This document shows, piece after piece, positions 16,517 to 24,370 of a stretch of 64,000 nucleotides of DNA (positions are counted from its first letter, which is position 1; every line of letters starts with the position of its first letter). The DNA lies in the NCBI RefSeq assembly GCF_009765275.1, contig NZ_VOPH01000008.1, positions 124,001 to 188,000 of the forward strand. The letters run 5' to 3'. The stretch is from Chachezhania sediminis. Lineage in GTDB: Bacteria; Pseudomonadota; Alphaproteobacteria; Rhodobacterales; Rhodobacteraceae. A program made the translations under genes and the position numbers. The notes below the pieces were generated by a model. The model made no database searches and was not told the origin of the DNA. It worked only from the letters and a program-made list of their open reading frames with translations.

Positions 16517-17575
16517 TCAGCGCTTGGCACGTGCGGCAAGGGCATCGAGATCGACCCGGTCCAGGGCTTCGAAGATGGCGCCGACGGCAGCCCGTTCCTG
16601 CGGGCTGGACTGCGCCAGCCGCGACTTGTCGACGATGCTGTCCAGCGCCCGCTGGGCCGACGGCGAAGAATGCCAGGACGCCGGAACCATTTCCGCCGGG
16701 ACCGTGGCGCGGTCCAGTTCGGGGGTGAAATTGCCGGCGGTCATGCGCAGCATCTCGCGGTAATGCGGAGCATAGTCGAAGACGGCGTAGTGCTGGGTGG
16801 CCAGGTTGTCCCAGATCGCAATGGAATCCTGTTCCCACCGGAAGCGGCACATGAATTCGGGCTTCTTCACCCATTCGAACAGCATTGCCAGCAGCGCGTC
16901 CGAAAGGTCGGGGTGAATGCCCCGCAGCTTCCGCGTCCAGATCGAGTTCACGTAGAGCGTCAGCTTCTTCGTGACCGGGTGGTTGACGATGGCCGGGTGG
17001 GCCATCTCGGGGCTCTTGCGGATCATGTCCAGCTCGTATTCCAGCCGGTCGACGCCGTTCATCTCGGCAATGGTCGCGTAGTTGTCGTTCTTGCGGAACG
17101 ACCAGGGCAGGTCATGCACCGCCTCGACCCCCAGAAGCAGGCTCTGCAGGCCCGGTCCCAGTTCCTCGAAGGCCCGGGCACAGTTCATCCACATCGTGTC
17201 GCCACCCGACTGCGGCAGCTGGTTGGCGCGCAGGATCGACACCAGTGTCGGACTTTTCCGGAACGACACGTCATGGTGCCAGCGGTCGGTGTCGGGTTTG
17301 CTGTACCCCTGGTGCGAAATCTTCTGGATCTGTGGAAAGCCTTCGACATGCGGGAAGAATTCGTGCTTTTCCGGTTCGCCGAAGACGCGGCCAAGGTTCA
17401 GATAGGCCTCTGGCTTGATCGGCTGATTTCGGAAGAAAATGACTCCGTGCTTCCACAGGGCCTGCTTTATCTCCTCGTAGACCGCCGGGTTCTTGACCGC
17501 GTTCAGATCCACCCCGTGAATGATGCCGCCGATAGTCGGGGTCAAAGGCTCGACGCTGATATGTGAAAAACTCAT
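16517..17575 (-). CDS. TauD/TfdA-family 2-oxoglutarate- and Fe(II)-dependent dioxygenase
   Basis: A 352-residue oxygenase, first gene of the BMC operon. The facial triad is visible: His100 and Asp102 in RWHHDVSF and a distal His in DNLATQHYAVFDY (262). An Arg at 277 (HYREMLRMT) is placed to bind 2-oxoglutarate. TauD relatives release an aldehyde by hydroxylating a carbon next to a heteroatom. A C-terminal extension of about 70 residues beyond the fold ends in amphipathic helices (ERAAVGAIFEALDRVDLDAL). Three closely spaced ATGs (17587, 17581, 17575) are possible; 17575 has AGGA at suitable distance. The substrate (sulfonate, amine or other) is not determinable. Confidence 0.9.
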   Translation of the reverse strand: MSFSHISVEPLTPTIGGIIHGVDLNAVKNPAVYEEIKQALWKHGVIFFRNQPIKPEAYLNLGRVFGEPEKHEFFPHVEGFPQIQKISHQGYSKPDTDRWHHDVSFRKSPTLVSILRANQLPQSGGDTMWMNCARAFEELGPGLQSLLLGVEAVHDLPWSFRKNDNYATIAEMNGVDRLEYELDMIRKSPEMAHPAIVNHPVTKKLTLYVNSIWTRKLRGIHPDLSDALLAMLFEWVKKPEFMCRFRWEQDSIAIWDNLATQHYAVFDYAPHYREMLRMTAGNFTPELDRATVPAEMVPASWHSSPSAQRALDSIVDKSRLAQSSPQERAAVGAIFEALDRVDLDALAARAKR

Positions 17576-17587
17576 TCGCATCCTCAT

Positions 17588-18464
17588 AGCTTCACCGCTC
17601 CGACAATCCACCGGGCAGGGCAGAAAGCGGCACGATCTTAAGAGGTTAGGCGCCATGCCCAACGTCTAGGGATTGTCTCCTCCGGTTTGTCGGGGTGCTT
17701 TGGCCGTTCTCCTCCTGGCCAAAGTGCGACAAATTGCTTGTTAAGCATTGCGGTGTTCATTCCGCCTAGCAAGGGGGCGGTTTGGCCAAAAATTGAACGC
17801 TCTAACCTGTTGAACGATCATCGAAACCGCCGCACCTTCGGCTTTATCGGCCAATTTCATGGTGATCGCGCCACAACGCGAACGCGCCTAACCGGAATCG
17901 TCGCCGGACGCCCCGCGACACATGCTCCGCAATCCCGTCCTGGAGACCCGTCTGTACGGTCCTGTCCCGATGCGTTGCGGACAAGGTCGTGTGAACCGCG
18001 CCCGGGAACGAGGAGGCAGCCGCCGAGCAAGCAGGAGGCATTCCATGGGTGGAAAAGGACACCCCCGCGCTTCCGGCGTGAAGCGGCGCAGCTTGTGCCG
18101 ACGCCCGGTCTGGCGCTGCGCCGAATTGCAGGGGATCGCGGCGCGCGCTGTCGACACCGACGCGCTGGCCTTGCCGGCGTCGGCATACGGGGAAGCGGCC
18201 AAGGCGCCTTCGGGCTATCGCAGCAGGCTGAAGCGGCTGCGGCGACAGCCCCTGCAATGCCCATCGCTACGGGCGCGACCATGACCGCCACCAGCGCCGT
18301 AGAGCCAGTGATCGACCCCTCGCGCGACTCAAGACCTTTCAGAGCGGTAGAGAGCCCGGCAACGACGTCCTGCTGCAGCCCAGGCCCCAAGCTTGCGCAG
18401 TGCCTTGCCATACGCAAGTCCCTGGCGGACGGGACACCGGGGCCGCCGCCAGGGACCGACGGAT
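17588..18464. other. Upstream region of the BMC operon; no clear gene
   Basis: About 877 bases between the thiolase gene's 3' end and the BMC operon start. Bases 17590-17870 are AT-richer and carry the repeated TTTGGCC motifs. Bases 17870-18464 contain several overlapping open frames on both strands. They are arginine-, alanine- and cysteine-rich, without ribosome sites or recognisable domains, so I call none of them. One minus-strand frame (17857-18417) has a hydrophobic patch, VALVAVMVAPVAMGIAG-like, and could be a decayed gene; this is weak. Confidence 0.5.
17699..17857. promoter_or_regulatory. Cluster of TTTGGCC/GGCCAAA motifs upstream of the BMC operon
   Basis: An inverted pair, TTTGGCC (17699-17705) and GGCCAAA (17717-17723), a perfect palindrome TTTGGCCAAA (17781-17790), and a degenerate copy CGGCCAATTT (17848-17857) lie 110-280 bases upstream of the dioxygenase start. 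Spacing and clustering suggest operator sites, plausibly for the AraC/GlxA regulator encoded in the operon. No convincing -10/-35 pair was identified. Confidence 0.4.
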
Positions 18465-19655
18465 CTAGTTGCGCTGATACGCGGCGATGACGCAGGCACC
18501 GCCCAGACCCAGGTTGTGCTGAAGCGCAATTCGGGCACTATCCACCTGCCGTTCACCGGCGGTGCCCCGCAGCTGATGTGTCAGTTCGAAACACTGCGCC
18601 AGCCCCGTCGCACCCAGCGGATGCCCCTTGGACAAGAGCCCGCCCGACGGATTTGTCACCACCTGCCCGCCATAGGTATTGTCGCCATCGGCGATGAACC
18701 TGGCTGCACCGCCTTCGGGGCAAAGGCCCAGCCCTTCATAGGTGATCAGCTCGTTCTGGGCGAAACAGTCGTGCAGTTCGACCACATCGATGTCTTCGGG
18801 CCCGATGCCTGCCGTTTCGTAAACCCGGGCCGAGGCTTCGGCGGTCATGTCGTAGCCCACCACGCGCATCATGTCGCCGCTGTCGAAGGTGCCGGGCCGG
18901 TCGGTCACCATTTCCTGCGCGATCATGCTGACGCCGTCGTTCAGACCGTGTTTTCGCGCATAGGCCGGCGACACGAGGATCGCGGCGGCCGCGCCGCAGG
19001 TCGGCGGACAGGCCATCAGCCGGGTCAGCGCGCCGGGCCAGAGCACCGGGCTGGCCATGACCTCGTCGGCCGTGACCTCGGTGCGGAACAGGGCAAGCGG
19101 GTTCCTGGCGGCATGGCGACTGGCCTTGGCGCGCACTTCGGCAAAGTCCTCCAGCCTGGTGCCGTATTTCTCCATGTGCGACAGACCCGCCCCGCCGAAA
19201 TATCGCAGGGCCAGCGGGACCTCTGCATGGCCCACAAGGGCATCGGTCGCCGCATCGAAGGCATCGAACGGGCTGGGGCGGTCCTCGTAGACATTGCCAA
19301 GGGCGCCGGGGCGCATCTGCTCGAATCCGACGGCCAGCACGCAATCGGCCATCCCGTGCACAATGGCCTGGCGCGCAAGGTAAAGCGCGGTGGACCCGGT
19401 GGAACAGTTGTTGTTCACGTTGACGATGGGAATCCCGCTCATCCCCACGGAGTAGAGTGCCCTCTGTCCGCTGGTGCTATCGCCGTAGACATAGCCCGCA
19501 TAGGCGGACTGGATCGCGTCATAGCCCAGCCCGGCATCCGCCAGCGCCTCGCGCACGGCGGCGGCGGCCATGCTGTCATAGGGATCGGACTGGCCAGGTT
19601 TGGCGAACTTGATCATGCCGACGCCGGCGACAACGACGTTGTTGTCCTTTGTCAT
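18465..19655 (-). CDS. Thiolase-superfamily protein of the SCP-x/lipid-transfer type
   Basis: A 396-residue thiolase-fold protein. The nucleophile region is NNNCSTGSTALYLARQAI. The C-terminal half has VVELHDCFAQNELITYEGL and SKGHPLGATGLAQCFEL, typical of SCP2-type thiolases and acetyl-CoA acetyltransferase-like 'lipid-transfer proteins'. A Cys is present near the end (GLGGACVIAAYQR). CAGGAGGGAGAG precedes the ATG. It is 43 bases downstream of an acyl-CoA synthetase on the same strand, so the pair probably activates a carboxylic acid and cleaves or condenses its beta-keto-CoA derivative. No MaoC or Zn-ribbon partner protein is present. Confidence 0.88.
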   Translation of the reverse strand: MTKDNNVVVAGVGMIKFAKPGQSDPYDSMAAAAVREALADAGLGYDAIQSAYAGYVYGDSTSGQRALYSVGMSGIPIVNVNNNCSTGSTALYLARQAIVHGMADCVLAVGFEQMRPGALGNVYEDRPSPFDAFDAATDALVGHAEVPLALRYFGGAGLSHMEKYGTRLEDFAEVRAKASRHAARNPLALFRTEVTADEVMASPVLWPGALTRLMACPPTCGAAAAILVSPAYARKHGLNDGVSMIAQEMVTDRPGTFDSGDMMRVVGYDMTAEASARVYETAGIGPEDIDVVELHDCFAQNELITYEGLGLCPEGGAARFIADGDNTYGGQVVTNPSGGLLSKGHPLGATGLAQCFELTHQLRGTAGERQVDSARIALQHNLGLGGACVIAAYQRN

Positions 19656-19698
19656 TTCACTCTCCCTCCTGTGGATCGGATGGCTGTGCGCGGTCCGG

Positions 19699-21252
19699 TC
19701 AGACTGCGCGCGTTTCCTGGGCCCAGTACCTGTCGCGAATGTCGCGTTTCAGGACCTTGCCCGCCGGGCTTCGCGGCAGTTCGGGCCAGATTTCGACCGA
19801 TTTCGGCGCGTGCACCCCGCCAAGTTGTGCCTTGACCAGGCCGATGATCTCTTCCGGGGTGACCTCTGAACCCTGCCGGACCTCGACCACCGCCTTGACG
19901 GCCTCGCCCCATTTCGGATCGGGGACGCCGATCACGGCGCATTCGTCGATGGCGGGATGCGACAGGATCACCTGCTCCACCTCGGCCGAATAGACATTGA
20001 AGCCGCCGGTGACGATCATGTCTTTCTTGCGGTCGACGATGTAGACATAGCCCTGATCGTCGCGATAACCGACATCCCCGGTCAGCAACCTGCCCTTCCG
20101 GAACGCCTTGGCCATGGCCTCGGGATTGTCCAGGTAGCCGTCGAAGACCAGCGGCCCGCTGACCGCGATCTCGCCCCGTTCGCCGGTCGGCAGTTCGTTC
20201 CCCGCGTCGTCGACAATCGCCACGCGGACGAACAGGCTGGGCCGCCCGCAGCTGGCGAACAGGGTCGTGTCGTTGTCGCCATGGGCCGCGGCCAACGTTT
20301 CACGCGGCATGAAGGTGATGAACATCGGCGCCTCGGCCTGGCCATAGCACTGACACATCACCGGCCCGAACACCGATATCGCCTCGCGCAGCTTCTCGGG
20401 CGCGCAGGGGGCGGCGGCCAGTACAAAATGCCTGAGCGAGGAATAGTCGAACTTGCGCACGTCCGGATGCGCCAGCATCGCATAGAGCACGGTCGGCGGC
20501 AGATAGAGATGGGTAATCCCGTATTGTTCGATGGTCTGCATGATCAGCAGCGGATCTGCCCTCGGCACCACCACATTGGTTCCGCCCCGCGCCATCGCCA
20601 TGACGGCAAGCCCGCCGGCGGCATGCGTCATCGGCCCGGCGACAAGGTGCACGACCGGCACGTCGCTGGGCATGTTCGCCCAGAAGGCGCTGACCATCAC
20701 GCCCCACAGCCGCTGCGACCACCGGGCACCCTTGGACAGGCCCGTGGTGCCGCCGGTCGGGAAGATCGATGTGATCCGTTCGGGAGCTTCGGGCACGTCG
20801 GGTGCGGGTCCGGTCGCCCCGGCCGTGAACGTTTCCATCGAGTGGGCGCCGTCGCGGCCCGCCCGGTCCAGGCACACCACCAGCCGAAGCGACGGAACGG
20901 CGGCCGCAAGGTCCAGCGCCTCGTCTTCCAACGCGGAATGATAGAACAGGATCTCGCATCCGGTCAGGTTCAGCAGATGCGCATTGGCCGCCACCGTGTT
21001 GCGGGCATTGGTCGGGACCCAGACAGCGCCGGCATAGAACATGCCCACAAGGCAGCTGAACGCACGCGCGTCGTTCGGGCTGAACAGCGCGGCCCGGGTA
21101 TCGACGGACAGCCCCTGCGCATGCAGGGCGGCTGCGATCCTCTTTCCGACGGTGGCCGCCTCGCCGAATGTCAGCGACGTTTGCGTGTCCACGAAGGCGA
21201 CCCGGTCCGGCCCGGTTTCCAGCCCCTTTTCAAAATAATCCAGCAATCTCAT
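19699..21252 (-). CDS. AMP-forming acyl-CoA synthetase (ANL superfamily)
   Basis: A 517-residue adenylate-forming ligase. The P-loop-like motif ITSIFPTGGTTGLSKGARWS, the VYIVDRKKDMI hinge (A8), GDVGYRDDQGY (A7) and the C-terminal catalytic lysine in SPAGKVLKRDI (A10) are all intact. The start at 21252 (MRLLDYFEKGLE) has GGAGGG upstream; a 121-residue extension in the open frame is rejected. It makes an acyl-CoA from a carboxylate, probably one imported by the ABC transporter encoded from 22219. It is divergent from the MarR gene at 21489, with a candidate operator between them. Confidence 0.92.
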   Translation of the reverse strand: MRLLDYFEKGLETGPDRVAFVDTQTSLTFGEAATVGKRIAAALHAQGLSVDTRAALFSPNDARAFSCLVGMFYAGAVWVPTNARNTVAANAHLLNLTGCEILFYHSALEDEALDLAAAVPSLRLVVCLDRAGRDGAHSMETFTAGATGPAPDVPEAPERITSIFPTGGTTGLSKGARWSQRLWGVMVSAFWANMPSDVPVVHLVAGPMTHAAGGLAVMAMARGGTNVVVPRADPLLIMQTIEQYGITHLYLPPTVLYAMLAHPDVRKFDYSSLRHFVLAAAPCAPEKLREAISVFGPVMCQCYGQAEAPMFITFMPRETLAAAHGDNDTTLFASCGRPSLFVRVAIVDDAGNELPTGERGEIAVSGPLVFDGYLDNPEAMAKAFRKGRLLTGDVGYRDDQGYVYIVDRKKDMIVTGGFNVYSAEVEQVILSHPAIDECAVIGVPDPKWGEAVKAVVEVRQGSEVTPEEIIGLVKAQLGGVHAPKSVEIWPELPRSPAGKVLKRDIRDRYWAQETRAV

Positions 21253-21386
21253 CGCGATAATCCCTCCGCCGGCTGAACGCAACGGCGCCGGGGACCGCGT
21301 CCCCCTGGCCTTCGTCCAGCCTGCTTCCCCCCGGCTGCGGTTGGGCGCAGCATGGCAGTTGTACGGGCGTCGCCAATTTAGGTCAA

Positions 21387-21410
21387 TACAGTTGTTATAA
21401 ACGAATTGTA
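21387..21410. promoter_or_regulatory. Candidate MarR operator between acyl-CoA synthetase and marR
   Basis: An imperfect 7-10-7 inverted repeat, TACAGTT-N10-AATTGTA, in the AT-rich divergent intergenic region. It has the same arm length and spacing as TATACTT-N10-AAGTATA at 29053-29076, upstream of another minus-strand catabolic operon. Both regions neighbour MarR-family genes of one subfamily. Confidence 0.4.
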
Positions 21411-21488
21411 GATATAGTTTGCTTCTTGTGCATTCTTCCGGCCTTCGCCAAAGTCCCCGCCAATTGCGTTCAGGGACGACCGATACAT

Positions 21489-22082
21489 ATGGATGATGCA
21501 CCAAGCGACGACCGGGCACCGGAACCGGACGACAGCCTGACGCCACTGCCCACGTTGCCATCCCCCGATGACCCGAAAGCGCCCTGGCTGACGATGGAAC
21601 TGCAGTTCCTGTCACAGCTGAACCTGATCGCGGATGCCGACCTTCGGATCAAGGAGCTGGATCTGGGCATCGGTCGTGTCCACCATCGGATCCTGTACTT
21701 CGTCGACGCGATGCCCGGGGTTCCGGTGGGCCATCTTCTTCGGCTGATCCGTGTCACCAACCAGAACGTTCACCGTCCAATGGGGGACCTGGTCCGGATG
21801 GGCCTGATCGAACAGCGCACGTCGGAAGTGGACCGCCGCCAGCGGAATCTCTACACCACGGCTCGCGGGTCCGAATTGCTGAAGCAACTGACCTCACACC
21901 AGTTTGCCCGCGTCCGCCGTGCGTTCGATTTGGCCGGCCCCGAATCGGTCAAGGGATACTGGACGGTCCTGTGGCACATGATCGAAGAACACGAACGGCA
22001 GTGGGTGCTTGGTCACGAACAGGAAGCGCTTGGCCGGCCTGCCGGCACCGGATCGGTACGACCTCGGACTGATCCCACTTAA
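21489..22082 (+). CDS. MarR-family transcriptional regulator
   Basis: A 197-residue winged-helix protein. An acidic, proline-rich N-terminal tail of about 35 residues precedes the MarR core. The core contains LGIGRVHHRILYFVDAMPGV, the recognition helix region VTNQNVHRPMGDLVRMGLIE and the wing SEVDRRQRNLYTT. The start (MDDAPSDD) was chosen at 21489; the longer frame runs into the promoter. It is divergent from the acyl-CoA synthetase and upstream of the ABC importer, and so probably represses both, with an acyl-CoA or the free acid as effector (inference from the family). A second member of the subfamily is at 26841. Confidence 0.88.
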   Translation: MDDAPSDDRAPEPDDSLTPLPTLPSPDDPKAPWLTMELQFLSQLNLIADADLRIKELDLGIGRVHHRILYFVDAMPGVPVGHLLRLIRVTNQNVHRPMGDLVRMGLIEQRTSEVDRRQRNLYTTARGSELLKQLTSHQFARVRRAFDLAGPESVKGYWTVLWHMIEEHERQWVLGHEQEALGRPAGTGSVRPRTDPT

Positions 22083-22083
22083 T

Positions 22084-22099
22084 CTCTGAAAATTCAGAG
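22084..22099. promoter_or_regulatory. Palindrome directly after marR
   Basis: CTCTGAA-AA-TTCAGAG, a perfect 16-base palindrome starting 2 bases after the MarR stop and 120 bases before the ABC binding-protein gene. It may be an operator or part of a marR terminator. There is no U-run. Confidence 0.35.
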
Positions 22100-22155
22100 C
22101 ATTCCTTTGGCGGGTGATCTGCGTCCGGACATTTATATAAATAAGATTGACTAAC

Positions 22156-22173
22156 CTATGTTTATTTACATAG
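22156..22173. promoter_or_regulatory. Palindrome upstream of the ABC importer operon
   Basis: CTATGT-N6-ACATAG within an AT-rich stretch (ATATAAATAAG upstream), 45 bases before the binding-protein ATG. This is a plausible operator overlapping or just after the promoter of the five-gene ABC operon. Confidence 0.4.
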
Positions 22174-22218
22174 CTTCAGCGGGGGAGATTGCTACGAGAC
22201 GTTTCTGGGAGGAGACTG

Positions 22219-23403
22219 ATGAGTTTTTCGATTTCGCGGTTGGCGCGGCAGGCTTTGCTTGCGGCGGGACTGGTCGGTGCGTGCACCGCGGCACATGCGC
22301 AGGACACATTCCGGATCGCCGGGCTGGTCCCGCTGAGCGGCGCCTTCGGCATCCTGGGCGAGAACATGCGCCGGGGCGCCACCATCGCGATCGAAGAACG
22401 CGGCGGCGAGGTGCTGGGCGTTCCGATCGAGGTGGTCTGGGACGACACTGAAACCTCGACGCAGGTGGCCATCCAGAAGGCCACCAAGGCGATGGCGCGA
22501 GGCGTCGACATGATCTTCGGCGAGGCGAGCTCGACCACCACGCTGGCGATCATGAAGCTGGCCGAACAGCGCAAGGTCCCGCATATCGTGACGCTGTCCG
22601 CCGATGACCGGATCACCGGCGCCGACAAGTCGCGCTACACCTTCCGCACCTCGAACAACGTGGCGATGGAGGTCGCGGCGCTTCTGGCCTTCGCGAAGAA
22701 CCAGAACCTTGAGAAGATGTACATCGTGATGGCGGACTATTCCGTAGGTCGCGACCTTGCCAAGATCCTTGAAACCGAGCTGCCCAAGAACGGGATCGAA
22801 GTTGTGGGCACCGAGTTCGTTCCGATCGGAACGTCCGATTATGCCATCATCCTGAACAAGGCGCTGGAATCCGGCGCGGACGGTCTGAGCCTGGTCGTTG
22901 TCGGTGCAGACGTCGCAACCTCGCTGAAACAGGGCGCGGATGTCGGGCTGGGCGAGAAGATGACCGTCATGGGCCTGATGCTGATGGATGAAACGCAAGG
23001 CATGGTCGTCGGCGAACGCGGATCGGTCGGCATCAATTCGACCCTGCGCTATCACCACACCCAGGACAGCGACCGGAACCGCGATTTCGTGGCGGCCTTC
23101 GTCGAGAAGTACGGAGAGCTTCCGAACCAGTACGCGGGCGAGGCCTATGACGGGATGAGCTGGTGGCTGGATACCGTGGACGCGACCGGCGTTTTCGACA
23201 AGGAAGCCTGGATCGATGCCTTCGAAGGCAGCGTCCGCGACAGTTCGGTCGAAGGTCTGAAGGTGATGCGCGCCTGCGATCACCAGGCGGAACAGGTTGC
23301 GCTGTTCGGCACCGCGGTTCCCGATCCGTCGGGCGAGCTTCCGATCGTGATGGAGATCGCCGAAAGCTTCGAAGCGGAAGAGCTCTTCGCGCCCTGCGAG
23401 TGA
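22219..23403 (+). CDS. ABC transporter substrate-binding protein, branched-chain amino acid/LivK type
   Basis: A 394-residue type I periplasmic binding protein. The signal peptide is MSFSISRLARQALLAAGLVG with cleavage near AHA-QD. The mature start, FRIAGLVPLSGAFGILGENM, is the family hallmark. The ATG at 22219 follows GGGAGGAGA and is preferred to one at 22189. Many members bind aromatic or aliphatic acids rather than amino acids. The neighbouring acyl-CoA ligase and thiolase make a carboxylate likely here (inference). It is followed by a strong hairpin and then the two permease and two ATPase genes. Confidence 0.92.
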   Translation: MSFSISRLARQALLAAGLVGACTAAHAQDTFRIAGLVPLSGAFGILGENMRRGATIAIEERGGEVLGVPIEVVWDDTETSTQVAIQKATKAMARGVDMIFGEASSTTTLAIMKLAEQRKVPHIVTLSADDRITGADKSRYTFRTSNNVAMEVAALLAFAKNQNLEKMYIVMADYSVGRDLAKILETELPKNGIEVVGTEFVPIGTSDYAIILNKALESGADGLSLVVVGADVATSLKQGADVGLGEKMTVMGLMLMDETQGMVVGERGSVGINSTLRYHHTQDSDRNRDFVAAFVEKYGELPNQYAGEAYDGMSWWLDTVDATGVFDKEAWIDAFEGSVRDSSVEGLKVMRACDHQAEQVALFGTAVPDPSGELPIVMEIAESFEAEELFAPCE

Positions 23404-23412
23404 CACGCAACG

Positions 23413-23439
23413 CCCGGAGCCGGCGCAGCCGGTTCCGGG
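23413..23439 (+). promoter_or_regulatory. Intercistronic hairpin after the ABC binding-protein gene
   Basis: CCCGGAGCCGGC (23413-23424) pairs with GCCGGTTCCGGG (23428-23439), a 12-bp stem with one G-T pair and a 3-base loop, 9 bases after the stop codon. No U-run follows. It probably stabilises the upstream message and lowers permease expression relative to the binding protein. Confidence 0.55.
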
Positions 23440-23452
23440 TTCCTCCATTCCC

Positions 23453-24370
23453 ATGACAATCCCGCTGCGGCTTCGGCCCGGTGGTATCCGAGTGCCGGAG
23501 CAGACCCCTTTCATGGCTATCATTGTCGTCGGACTGAGCATCGGAATGCTCATCTTCCTGCTTGCCGCGGGGCTGACCCTGATCTTCGGCATGTTGCAGG
23601 TGATCAACTTCGCCCATGGCGCCCTTTACATGCTTGGCGCCTATCTGGCCTATTCGGTGGCGATGCTGACGGGCAGCTTCTGGCTGACCCTCGTCATCGT
23701 GCCCTTGATGCTTCTTGTGCTGGGACTGGTGATCGAACGCGTCACCCTGCGCCCGATCTATGATGCGGACCATGTCTATCAAGTGCTGATCACCTTCGGC
23801 GTCGTCCTGGTGATCGACGAGGTCGTCCGGTTCTTCTGGGGGCTCAGCGGTCGGCAGTTTTCGCCCGCCGCCTTCCTTGTCGGCAGCATCGACATCTTCG
23901 GGACCGAGGTTTCCCGCTACCGTGTCTTCGTCATCGTCGTGGGTGCCATCGTGATGACCGCGCTTTTGCTGGGGATCGAGAAATCCCGCATCGGCCTGAC
24001 GGTCAAGGCCTGCAGCGTGAACCCCGACATGGCCGCGGCCCTTGGCATAAGGGTGGAACGGGTGCGGATGATGGTCTTTGCCGCGGGCGCAGGACTGGCC
24101 GGTTTCGCCGGCGCCATCGCCGGCCCGATGCTGCCGATCCAGCTTCAGATGGGGAACGCGATCCTGCTGGACTGCTTCACCGTCATCATCATCGGGGGAC
24201 TGGGCAACATAAGGGGCGCCATCGTCGCCGCCTTCGTCGTGGGGATGAGCCGCGCCGTGGGCCAGCAATGGGCCGCGGAATGGGTCGATGTCTTCACCTA
24301 CAGCCTGCTTGTGCTCGTGCTTCTGCTGAAGCCCGAGGGACTGTTTTCCAAGAAGGAGCGTACGGCATGA
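23453..24370 (+). CDS. ABC transporter permease, LivH type
   Basis: A 305-residue membrane protein with about eight hydrophobic segments. It has the LivH signature LQVINFAHGALYMLGAYLAY near the N-terminus and the cytoplasmic EAA-like region GGLGNIRGAIVAAFVVGMSR. The start at 23453 has a weak ribosome site; an ATG at 23513 (MAIIVVGLSIGM) just before the first membrane segment is a real alternative. The stop overlaps the LivM-type start. It pairs with the protein encoded at 24367 to form the translocation pore. Confidence 0.9.
   Translation: MTIPLRLRPGGIRVPEQTPFMAIIVVGLSIGMLIFLLAAGLTLIFGMLQVINFAHGALYMLGAYLAYSVAMLTGSFWLTLVIVPLMLLVLGLVIERVTLRPIYDADHVYQVLITFGVVLVIDEVVRFFWGLSGRQFSPAAFLVGSIDIFGTEVSRYRVFVIVVGAIVMTALLLGIEKSRIGLTVKACSVNPDMAAALGIRVERVRMMVFAAGAGLAGFAGAIAGPMLPIQLQMGNAILLDCFTVIIIGGLGNIRGAIVAAFVVGMSRAVGQQWAAEWVDVFTYSLLVLVLLLKPEGLFSKKERTA

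Noticed and set aside
17857-18417. Minus-strand 186-codon frame between the BMC operon and the thiolase gene
   Set aside because: One hydrophobic stretch looks protein-like, but the rest is Arg/Pro/Ser/Cys-rich, no ribosome site precedes it, and other frames in the same place are equally long. At most a decayed gene.
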